A stretch of DNA of 64,000 nt from Edaphochlamys debaryana (taxonomy: Eukaryota > Chlorophyta > Chlorophyceae > Chlamydomonadales): NCBI GenBank assembly GCA_016858145.1, contig JAEHOE010000014.1:186001-250000 (forward strand), written 5' to 3'. Shown here in pieces: positions 31,317 through 43,300 of the stretch. The notes beneath the pieces were generated by a model, which was not told the origin of the DNA, did not search any database, and worked only from the letters and a program-made list of their open reading frames with translations. The position numbers and the translations under genes are program-made. Position 1 is the stretch's first letter; every line of letters starts with the position of its first letter.

Positions 31317-34300
31317 ATGGTGAGGAACGCGTGGTCCACCAAAAGCGTGCGCCATCTGCACGCACCCGCACCCTCCCACCACACCCGGCCTCACACCACG
31401 TCACCAGGCCCTGCGTCCCTTCCTTCCCTCTCCGCTCTTCCCCTGCCCTCTCTTCACTCCGCCAGGGTGCCACCGTTCCTGCCCAGGCGCGCGCGCTGCT
31501 GGCGCGCTCAGCCATCTACCAGCGCCGGAACACCGCCACCAATGTGTGTCTGGTGGTAGCTCCCATCTTCTTCTGTGTCCTGCTGGCAGTGCTGCAGCTG
31601 CTGGCAAACAATCTGATCCTCACGCAAAGGGACAACAAGGTGCGGCCTCTTGGGCCACACCGGGGGTCACGGGGTCACGGCCGCGGATCACGGTCCGCCA
31701 GCAGGCCCGCCAGCCCCAACCACGTTGCAGCCGGCAAGGCCGGTCGTTGCACCTGGCAAGGCTAGTCACAGAGGGGAATCCGAGGTGGAAGTCAGGGAGC
31801 GGTCCGGGTAGCACATGCCACGCAGCGAAGCTTGTGATGCCCCGAGTTGCCACGAGCGGCCGACCCACATGGCCTGACGCCCCCACCGCCGGCCCTCTGT
31901 CTCCCTGGTCCCTCGTGCCTGCAGTGCGGCTGCCAGTGCCTGGAATGCTGCATCCCGCGCCGCGTGCAGCGGCCCTGGACGGCCCGGGAGCAGCAGCTGA
32001 TCGACTCGGGGGTGCAGGTGGGGACGGGGGGGGGGGGGGAGTGACGGGGTGGAACTATCGGAGGGCCCCGGCCGGCCGGATGCGGCTAGAAGTGGCTAGT
32101 CACGATGCGTGGGAGGGTTTCGTTGGGTTAAGAGGCTCCCCCCAGATTAGCCAGCCTTCTGTATGCAGAGCCCTTTCGGGCTTTGAGGGCAGGCCATCTC
32201 TTGCCAACGCGCGCCTGCCCCTCGCAACCCGCTGACGTCGCTCTTCTCCCTTCCCCTACAACCCTCGTTCGCACAGCTGACGCCCCGCTTTGACCGCATC
32301 GAGGATTGCAGCGCCCTGGACACGGGGTACTGCGAGCGCGTGCGCAACGCCACGTGTCGCTCGTACAACGACTCGTCCTGCTCGCTGCGCTTCAGCAGCC
32401 CCTGGCAGGCCGTGTGGTGCCCCATCCCGCAGCCCAGCTCGTGGCCGCCCGTGATGCCGGTGCGTGCCTCGCATGCTTCGCGTGCGTTGGTGTGCGTGCT
32501 GCGTGTGGGGGCAGTGGCGTGGTGCTGGGGCGGCGGCAGAGGTCTGGAAGGGAATGGAAGGCAGGGCCGGGGAGGGGCCTTGCCGGTCCCCAGGGTGCAT
32601 GGTGGACCTAGCCTGTACAGTGCGACTTGGGCAAGGCTACTCCGCATCACCCTTTCTTCTTCCCGGCTTCTCTTCGGCATCTAGGGCTTCCTTGCTTGCT
32701 TGGAGGAAGCCAGGCTCGGCCCGGCTCCCTCCGCCAGCACTTCCGCCCCTGACGCCCCTCCCGCCCCCGCTCCGCCGTCCGCAGATGGGCCGACGCGCCA
32801 ACCGTGCGGGCGGCACGCTGCGGCAGTGGATGCCCTTCACGGGTGCCAACATGACGGCGGCGAGGGAGGTGGCGGCAGGCATGTTCAACCTGCCGGAGCT
32901 GCCCAGCGTACAGGGGCTGATCGAGATGGTGGGAGGGTGGGAGGGACTGGGGTTGGGAGCCGGGGGGTGGGGGGGAGGGGGCGACGGGGTCTGGGTGATG
33001 GAGGGGGCCATTTGGAGGGCTCTGGTACGGCCCGGAGGGGCTGCTAAGCGGCCCTACCGTATATAGCCCCACTGAAGCCGTACTCTGTGTGCTTCCTGTT
33101 CCCTCGCAAATTTGTTCCGCCCCCGCAGTTCCAGACCACGCCCCTGTCCGTGCTCAACCTGCCGCCCTCCAAGCTGCTGGGCCTGCTGCTGCCCGCGCTA
33201 TCCCCGGGGGTGCTGGTGCGCGATGGCGGCGAGGCGGTGGACGGGGCGCTGCTGTCGCGGCTGGGGCTGCGCTTCGGCAGCTCGCTCAGGTGGGCGAGGA
33301 GCGGACTACGGGAGGGCAAGAGCGGCACGCTAGGGGAGCGGGAGTGGGGAAGTGGGGCGCGGCAAGGTTAAGTTGGGAAGGGGACGCCCGTGATTGGCTC
33401 TGGGATTTTGCCTTGGAAGGCACGCTGGGGGAGGCGGTGTTCGCTGGCCTGCGCTTGCCAATTACCAACTAACCGCTAACTGCCGGCTAACCGCCAACGG
33501 CCAACGACCAACCGCAGGCCCAACACCGACTACTACCTGGAGAACGCCTTCATCAACTCCAACTCCAACCAGTCGCAGCTGCACGTGCTCATGCCCGAGG
33601 GCGGCTGCATCGCCGCCGGACTGGGGAACGGTGGGTTTCCCGAGGGAAGGAGGATGAGTGTGGGGGCCCTGGGCGGGGCGCCGCGGGTGCACAAGCATCT
33701 TGGCGCTTCGGGCTTTCGGCCGCGGCAATCGGCTCTAGCTCCGGTACTGCCGGGGCCGCGTGATACTAGTACTGCGGGGGCGCGGCGGGGCTGGGGGCCC
33801 AAGTTTGGTCTTGGCAATCGGCGGCGGTAGCGGTACTGCAACCCTGCCCCTGAACCCTACCCTTCTGCCCCGCGTTCCCTCCCTCCTAACCCCCCCCCCA
33901 CCCCACCCCTCCCCTGCAGTGACCACGTCCGTGTCCATGCCCCTGGTTGAGATGCTGCTGCGCGTCTACAACGCCACCTACCCCGCCCTGCTGCAGCCGC
34001 TGCTGGCGGCACTCAACGTGACGGCCGACACGGTGAGGGGCGGGGACGGGGGCCGTTGCGGGGGCCGGTGGATCAGTTGCAATACCGGTAGGCGTTGTTG
34101 TTACAAGGGGCTGCTCGGGTTTCACAAAGGGAGGGGGAGCCGCTATACGGCCTGGAGCCACACCCCGGACTGCGTGTACTGCCTTCATTGATCGCGGCGA
34201 CGGATATAAGGTTGGGAGGCTCGCGACGCGGGTGGCAATTAAAGCCATTGGGAGATGGGAAAACACCTTAGGAGGAAACGTTTTAATCGCACTGACGGGG

Positions 34301-37300
34301 AGGCCACCACGGCAGGCTCACGTCCTTGATACCTGATCACGGGGAAGTATTTGCGCAACCGCAGCACACAGCTTATAGCCATTCCACCTAGTAATCACTG
34401 GTTGAGCCAGAGCAGGCCCTACGAAGAACTTCAGAAGGACAAAAGCGAGCTTGCTCCGTAGGCTTGCACCGCTCACGATGCCATGACCTCCGGCTCGGCC
34501 TCCGCATCAGCCGAAGGCCGCGCGCCCAACATGCGCCGGCCTCCGCCGCTGGCGGCTCCCGTGGTCACGGGGTCGGTGCCGTACGGGTACGGGTCGTACG
34601 GAGCCGGGTTGGGCGACGCGCGCGTCGTCCAGCCGTCGTTGTTGTAATTGTACTGCCCGTAAGACTGGGTCGGTACGACACGCTGTCCATTCAGATAGAT
34701 CGCGATGGCGGCGGCGGCGTCGAATCCGGACACGCAGGTCTTGCCGGATCCGGAGGAGCTGAACGAGGAGCCATCGGGGTAGACATAGCTGGAGGAGGAG
34801 CTGCGGGTCGGCGTGCAGGGGAGGCAGGAAAGGGGGAAGGGTTGTTGGGAGTGTTAGGCAACGAGGAAACTGTTGTTGGGAGTGGGTTCGTAACGTCTAC
34901 CAACAACCCGACGATTCCAGCCCAGATCCGCCTACCGTACGGTATCAGCCGCTCAAGCAAAACCCCATATCCGCGCAGCCTCGCCCAGGCCTCAGCCCCA
35001 CCCGCACGCCAGGTAGCCCGGACCCACCGGCCGCTGAAGACGCTGTCGCACTTGCTGTCCACCTTGAACACCATCGTCACGTCCACGCAGTCGTCGCGCT
35101 CGCAGTCCTCGCCGGTGTACCAGTTGCACTTGGCCGGGCGGCCGCAGGCCGACATGGAGACTGTGCCGGCGGCCGTGATGGAGCCGGCGGAGGGCGGAAT
35201 GCGAAAGGTCTGCATGCGGCGGGGGAGGGCGTGTCGAGGAGGAAGCGAGCAGGGCGCGAACGCGGGCGGTGGAAGGCGGGGTGACATGCAGGAAGGGGCA
35301 AGGCTTGCGGTGTCGCCGAGGGATTATGTCACGCGGCTGGCGGGACAGTCAAGCTCACCGAAACAAGACTAGACCAGCACCCCAACCCACCCACCGTGCG
35401 ACCCCACCCCGCAACGACGCCCAAAGCACATCACCCACCGTGAGGCCCATGGACTTGGTGTCAGCTGCGTCGGGGCTGGCCGAGCGGCTCACGTAGGAGA
35501 AGCCGCTCTCGCAGTAGGTCTCTTCGTTGTAGCTGAAGAAGAGCTGCGCGCGGGGGCCGGAGACGGGCCCGGAAGGGGCGGGGAGCGGCTCGTCGACGGA
35601 GATTAGGGGCGCCTGGGGGGCAGGGAGGGAGGACCGGGGGGCAGGGGGAACGAGGGGAGCGGGAGGAGGGGGTCATGCAGAGCGGAGGCAGAGGGTGCTT
35701 GGGGGCGTGTAGGGGTGCGGGTTGGCCGCTAGGACCCGCCCAGCCCAGGCCCACCCCCCACCTGCAGGCGCGGGTAGATGCCGCCCGAGCTGCTGGTGTC
35801 GCCGCTGTAGCGCACCACGCTCTCGCCAATGCCGATGTAGCTGCGGGGCGGGGGGGGGGGGAAGGGCGGGGGATGAGGGTTTGCTCCATGCCAAGGTGGG
35901 GCACAGCGGGCAGGACCCGAGAGGATGGGTCGCCCGACGCCGGACGGCAGCCTTGCACCCTGTCGGCCTAACAACAAGAAACAAAACGCCCAAACCAGCT
36001 GACCCACATCCTCTTGTTGACGCACTCCTCCTCGCTCGGCAGCTGGAAGCTGGCACTCAGTCCACCGCCGCGGTAGCGCGCACGGAAGGTATCGCCGCCG
36101 CCGCCGCCGCCCTTGGCGGCCGCCGCGGGGGCGGTCAGGGCCAGGGCCAGACCCAGGAGGAGGGCGAGGGCGGCACAGGCGCGAAGGGGCCCGGCAGAGG
36201 GTGGGGTGGGGGCCGCCGCCATGGTGGAGGGCTGGAAGCCGGTTGGCTGAGGGCTGTGGGCTGCGCTTGGAGCAGGGGTGTAGACGAGTGTCGCGGTGAG
36301 CGCTGGGTGCAAACGGGCTTTGCTGTCGGTTTGCGGGATGATTGTGGGCAGGCCGGCAAAAGGCGGCCTTTTATGGGAGCGGGCGCGTTCGGCCACGCCA
36401 GTCAGCGAGGGCGGGCCCGCTGCGGGTGCGTACCATTGCTTGCGAGTAACCCTCAAGAAGCTCGAAAGCCGGCGCGCTGGGCCCTCGGCCGCAGCGAGCA
36501 TCAAAGGCCAGAGTGCGCGCGCGCGGCCGCCACGTGGTTACGGGAGTACGGGACGGGCCAAGGACGGGCAGAGGGGTCCGCGGAGCGAGATCCTGGCCGC
36601 CCCCCTCGCACCCAGCGCTTCGCCTGAAGGCCCTGCGCGTAGCTCTTGCGAGGGCGCCGCACAGGCTCCTCTTGGTGTTCGTATGCCCGTACGCAACACA
36701 CGCGTTCGTACCAACCGCCACGCGCGCGCGCACCGTGTTTGGACACGGCAAGCGCCGATCACGTGCGCCGTCGGACTGCCGACCAGCTACCCGCATCTCG
36801 TCAGCCAGTTCCCCCCGCCCCGCTTCCCGCCTGTCGCGCTTGTCCACCCTCTCCCCCTTACCGCCTGGCAACTTCTCCCTTTTCTCCCCTCTCCTTTCTG
36901 CCACCTCACCCCATTCCTCAACCCGCCCTCCGCCCGCAGCTCCTCTCCACCGTCAGCGCCAGCGCCCTCTCCGCGGTGACCGCCTCCTGCACCGAGGCCG
37001 CCCCGCGCGAGGCCGCCAACACCACACACATGGACCGCCGCCTGTACTGCGGTTTCGGAGCGGTGAGGGAGCGGGGGAGGGGAACAAGGTCGGGGAGAGC
37101 CGGTGTGGGACGCCGGATTGCGGATGTGGGTCAGGCAACGAGAGGGTCTGAGGGGGGCGTGGGCGTGGGCGTGGGCTCGCGGCTCGTCAGCCTCCCCCGC
37201 TTGACGCGTCCCAGGCGCGCTCGTGGAACCTGCTGTCCATCCCTGCCTTGAACGTTGCTTCCACCCCCTTCCACTCCCCACCCCGTGTCCGCGTCCAGGC

Positions 37301-40300
37301 TCGCTGCGACGGCACCTTCTTCACGCGTGAGTACGGCGCCGCGTGGGACTTCGAGCGCCTGGAGCCAACCGCCCTGCACGTGACCAACGTCTACAATCTG
37401 TCGCTGCCGTACGAGGAGGGGCCCAACAACTACCGGTGGGTCCCCGATTGCGTCCATATAGCAGCAGTGGGGGCAGGGATGGCCCGGCCCCAGTGGATCC
37501 AGCGGTTGGCGGCATGCCGTAGAAGCCCCCACCCTTTTTTGTATCGCTTCCCTCCTCTCCCCCCTCCAGTCATAACGAGCTGCTCAACGCAGCCACCCGC
37601 GGATGGACCCAGGCCTACTGGGGTGAGGGGGCGTCCCGGGGTGGGGCGTGTGGCAGGAAAGCTGGAAGGGGCGGCGGGGTGAGGGGCGGCGAAGCGTTTG
37701 TGCATAGCGTCAAGCACTCGCCCCGCTCCATCAGCGCCGCACCTCTCAGCCTCGACCGCCCCCGGCTCTTCACCAATCGCCCCTCCGATCCACCCCCAAC
37801 CACCCCCCAGGCACCCTGCCCATCACCGCCCGCCTGCGCAACCGCCTGCTGGGCCTCATGTCCTTCCCCAAGCTGCCCACCGAGCTCAAGCTGGACTTCT
37901 CGGTGCTCCTGGGGCCGCTGTTCTACACGTGGGTTGCTTGAGGAGGGGGGGGGGCTGTCAAAGGGGAAGGGGAGGAGTGTTCGCGTTTGTACGTCGGTGG
38001 GAGCTGGGGAGCTGGGGAGTTCGAGGAAGGGGTCGAGGCGGTGCTTGATGCTGGTCGCCTCAATTCCTACGCACGGTCCTTTTAGTGCTTTTACTGCTTT
38101 TGCTTATAGTGCACGTTACGTTACCTCCACGTTGACCTAGGGTAACGTAATGTGGAGCGTTCGAGTGGGGTAACGTGGGCTCACGTTGACGTTACCCCTG
38201 CCGGGGGGGGAAATGTGAAACGTAGGCCGCTGCCAGGGGTGCCACGGTTTGGCGTGTAGACCCCGCGCTCCGTTACCTCGATCGCGCGACCACCTCCCCA
38301 CCCTTCCCATAGCCGACCGACCGAGCGTCATCCGAACTATGTCAGCTACTTGCAGTGCGTCGGGGGCCGCCCGCGGTGTACATCGCCGCGTGCTCGGGGT
38401 CGCGAAGTCATGTTGAGACGCGCTCAGTCGTGCCGCATTGTTACCCTACCGACCTCCTCTAAGCTGTTACGCATTAACACAAGGAAGACCTTGCGGGCCC
38501 GGAATCATGCTAGATACGCTGACCTGGTCGCGCGAGCATGCAATGCATGTCGGCATCGTTGCGAGCGCGACCGCAGCGATGCTCCAGCCTCTGGTGCGTT
38601 CACCTCCTGCTGTGTGGAGGCGTGGTTCTTGTATATCACCGTTGGTCCGGTCGCGGCATGCACGTAACGTGCCCCTAACGTGCCACCGCCCTCGAACCCA
38701 ACCACGACCCCCCCCCGCCGTTACCCTAGGTAACGCAGGAATAAGGTACCGTGCATGTAAGAACGTGCTATTACGGTAACCCATTTGCTCGTTCCCCCTC
38801 CCCTCCCCACCCCCATGTGCCCCCGACAGCTGGGTCGTTCAGATGCTCATGCCATCGCTGCTGCAGCAGCTTGTGTACGAGAAGGAGAAGCGACTGAGGA
38901 GCATGATGAAGATGCACGGTACGGCATCGGTGTGCCGTACGGGCGACCGATTGCTTTGTGCCCCCGCAGAATTGACGTCTGCCTGTCCTCGGCGTGAGGC
39001 CTAGTCACGCCCGTCATGAGTCTGGCAACTTCAATGATTGCCTGCGTCACTTGCGCTCGTATCCCCCGCGCCAGGCCTGTCTGACGTGGCGTACTGGACG
39101 GTGACGTACCTATGGTACTTAATGCTGTACGTCCTGTATATGGTGAGCTGTACGGCGCGCGGCGGGACGCGGTGGCGTCAGCTTGGGGCGGTGGCAGGCC
39201 GCGGGCATGGGCTTCCCTTGCTTTGCTCGCCTGCCGCCTGACGCTTTCTTGCACTCACGCCCCAGGTCTTCTTCGTGGTCTTCGGATCCGCCATCGGACT
39301 CAAGATCTTCCGTACAAACTCGTACGGTAAGCCTCGGAAGCGAGATAGGAGGAAGGCTGCTGACACCCTTCTCTGCTCCCTTCAGCCACCCCACCCGGAT
39401 TTCCACAACCCCATTCAACCTCCAACCCCGCAGGCGTGCAGGCCGTGCTTTACTTCATCTTCGGTAATAACATGATCGCATTCATGTACGTCCTTTCGAG
39501 CCTGTTCAGGAGCTCACGGTGAGTGGTTGCGAGCCCAGCGGGAAGCCAGGGGGCCCTCGCTTGTCCCCAGCCCCCACCCACTCCGCCTCACGCCACCCCA
39601 CACTTGACCACTCTTAACCATCCCGCATCCACCCCCCACCCTTCCCGCCCCACCCCCCACCCCAGCACCGCCACCGTCTCCATGTTCCTATACGTGTTCG
39701 CCACCGGGCTCATGGGCGAGCTGCTGCTGCGCGACCTCATGCACACCAACCCGCCCTTCATGGTGGCCGTGGAGCTGCTGCCGGGCTTTGCGCTGTTCAG
39801 GTGGGGGGAGAGGGGGGTGGGAGGTGTTCGTGGGGTGATCTTTCCACGAGCATGGGCTGGGGGGTGGGGGTGGGGGGGCGGGGGCAGAAGGGCTGGGTGG
39901 AGCTGCTGCCGGGCTTTGCGGTGTACAGGTGGGGTATGAGGGACAGTGGGATCGTGGCATTGGCTGCTGCCTCTGTTCCCTCTTGAACCCACCCATCCAT
40001 CCCCTCTTGAACCCACCCAACCCCGCTTGAACCCCACCCCCCCACCCCGCCCTGTCAGGGGCCTGTACGAGCTGTCCGAGTACTCCATCCGCTCGCTGCT
40101 GGGCAACACCCCCGGCATGACCTGGGCCAGCCTCAGCGACCCGGGCAACGGCATGGTCACGGTGCGTACGGCGTATATATGCCGTATACATGTGTGTGCC
40201 GTACGGCGCTGCGGTCATGTCATCAGTCATGTCACACATGTCCGTACCTCGGCCTGTCAATCTTTCATTTCCACACACACACACACATACACACACATCA

Positions 40301-43300
40301 CTTCCACGCCCCAGGCGTGGGTCATCATGCTAGTGGAGTGGCCCATCTTCGTATTGCTGGGCTGGTACCTGGAGCAGGTGGGCGGGGGGGTGCTCAGGGG
40401 GGTGTTGTCGGGGTTTAGGTCGTATGAATAGGCATCTTGCCTGCTGGAAAGCGTAGCACCCTTCGCGTGTTCGTGTTTGGACGGGCTTTGCGCCTTACGC
40501 CAAGTAACGCCCACCCGGTGCTGCAGGTCGTGAGCAGCGGTACGGGCATGCGACGGCACCCGCTCTTCTTCATTCGCTGGATGTGGCACGAGGCAAGCGG
40601 AGGGTCGGGAAGGCCTGCGTGGTGATCGTCATTCAGCCTACTACGTAACCTCTAGCCTATTAATCACTAGCCCCCAGGAACGTCCGTTGCTAACCCTTCT
40701 CGCATATTGCGCCCTCTCCTCTCCCTTCCTGCCGTACAGCCTGATGACGAGCTGGCAGCACTGCACGCGTACGGCCACACGGGCATCAAAGCCGCAGCTG
40801 CCGACGCGGCGGCTCCCAAGCCAGCCGACTCCTCTTCCCCCACCGCCGCCTCCACTGCTGCAGCAGACCCCCCTCCGGTGCCCCAGATCGCGAATGCCCC
40901 CGCTGATAGCGCCTACGTTCCTCAGCACGTGAGCGCCGTGGATTCCGCATACACTCCGGGATTCCAGGTTCCGGATCCAGTCGCCAACGGCAAGCGCGCG
41001 GTGGCGGAAGGTACGGAGACCACAGCGGTCCCGACGGCGGCGGAGGAGCTGTCCGATCTAGCTGGCGGCTCCACCGCCGCTCCCGGCAGCGGCCGGCTCA
41101 TGGTGGTGGCGGAGGCTGCCAGCCCGCCACGCAGCCGCACCGCCAGCGGCGGCGGCGGCGGCGGCGGCGGCTCGGCACGGCTCCACGTTGGCGACGCCGT
41201 CAGCGTGGGCTCTGGCCCGGCCTCGGCCGCCTCCAACCACACGGTAGTGCTCGTGGGCCCCTCTGCCGGCCCCGGCGGCGGCGGCAGCGGCAGCGACGGC
41301 GGCTCCCGTCCCGCCAGCTCCGCCGCCGCCAGCCCCGTCCCCGCCGTCGCCAGCGGCGCCGCCAGCTCCGCCGTCACCTCCGGCGCCAGCCGGCCGTCGT
41401 CTGGCGCCGCCGCCAGCTCGTCCCAGGAGGCCGACGCTCGGATCATCGTCTGTCCGCCGGATTCGGCCAGGCTCGGATCTGGATCTGGATCTGGAAACCT
41501 GGGCAAGGGCTCTTCCTTCGTCACTGGAGCCAAGGCAGCGCTAGCCGGACTGGTACGGACCAGCCCGAAAGCTGCGATCTCGCCCGAGGAAGCTGCCGGT
41601 AGCTACACCCCTGACGGAGTGGCGGTGGCTGGGCTCCAGGAGACCGGTGCCGAAGGGGTGGGGGGCGGAGGGGTCAAGGGGATGCCGGACGAGATCCCGT
41701 GGGACGTGGCGGCCGAGTGCGTGCGCGTGGACGAGATGGACGACGAAAGGCTCCGTTCGACACCCATCGTCATCAAGGGCCTGACTAAGGTATTCCCGAC
41801 GGACCGCGGGCGCAGCAAGCGCCTCGCGGGCACCGGCGGCGGCGGCGGCGGCGGCGGCAGCAGGCTCGGGGTCATGTTCAGCTGCTGCGGGGCCCGCGGC
41901 GGCGGGGGCCCGCGGGGGCATGCGGCGGTGCGGGGCCTGACTCTGGCGATTGAGAAGGGCGAGTGCTTCGGCCTGCTTGGGCCAAACGGAGCGGGTGAGA
42001 CGGGGCTCCGGCGATTGTAGGGCGGGACGAGTATGGCGTCAAAAGAGTGACGCCAAGCCGTCGTTTGGAGCGGGTGGGCAGGGCATCATTCCTTGATTCA
42101 CTCCACCTTCCTCCCCTCTTAATCCCCCCCCCCATCCCCCCTCCTTCGCTCTTCAATGCTCCGAAATTCAATCCCCCCCCCCCATCCCGCTCTCCCGCTT
42201 ATCAGCTTCAAACACCCCCCCATCCCCCCCCCCCCAGGTAAGACCACCACCATCCACATGCTCACGGGCTTCCTGGAGTCCTCCGCGGGGGACGCCCTGG
42301 TGGGGGGCGCCTCGGTGCGGTCGCGCATGCCCCACATCTACAAGACCATGGGCGTGTGCCCGCAGGTGGGGGGGCGGGATCGGGGAGGGTGTGTGTGGGG
42401 AGGGGGGTGGGGGCGGTACGGGCACTCTGGGTGTGCTGTGTCGTACGGCGTGTGTACGGCGGGCTGGAGAGGTTTAGGGGAGGGGCCGAGAAGACCATGG
42501 CCGTGTGCCCGCGGGTTAGTGAGGGATTGGGGAGGGGGAGGGGGTGGGTGGGAGGGGACTCACGGACACGACACACCGGGCGTGCCGTTTGGTGTGCGGC
42601 CAGTGTGCGACAGGGGAGAATATGACCTCCATGCTTCACATCACCCTGAGACTCCCACGTCCACTCCACTCCACTCCCGCCCCCGCCCTCCCCCGCCCCC
42701 GTGCCGCCGCCCCCCCCAGGAGAACCTGCTGTGGGAGCAGCTCACGGGCGAGGAGCACCTGCTCTTCTACGGCCGCCTCAAGGGGCTCAAGGGTGAGAGC
42801 GGGGGGCGATAGGGAAGCGATCGAGGAGAGGGCTCGAGGAGAAGGGGAGGGAGGGCACGAGTCGCACGCGGGCTCCGGCCTGTCCTCTACGCTTCCCCAA
42901 GCCGCGGCCCTCGTCTAGCCCCCGCCCCTCATCCCATCGACCCCCACCCCAACCCCCACCCCTTGCCCCCACACCCTCCCCCTCCCGCTCAGCTTCAAAC
43001 ACGCCCTCGCATTCCCTCCCCCCCCCCCTGGCGTACCAGGATTCCCTGGCGTCGGCGCGATCCCGCTCAGCAACAAACACTCCCTCCCCCCCCTCCCCCC
43101 CCTCCCCCCCTCCCCCCCCTCCCCCCCTCCCCCCCTCCCCCCCTCCCCCCCTCCCCCCCTCCCCCCCTCCCCCCCTCCCCCCCTTCAGGCCAGGAGCTCA
43201 AGGACGCAGTGGCCGCGGCCCTCCGCGCCGTGGGACTCGAGAGCCGCACCACCGCCTCCGCCTCCACCACCTCGACCACCACCGCCACCGCCTCTGGAGG

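Noticed and set aside
36135..36979. Open frames upstream of the nested gene as an additional gene
   Set aside because: They overlap the nested gene's first exon in other frames or the host intron, and have no motif support.
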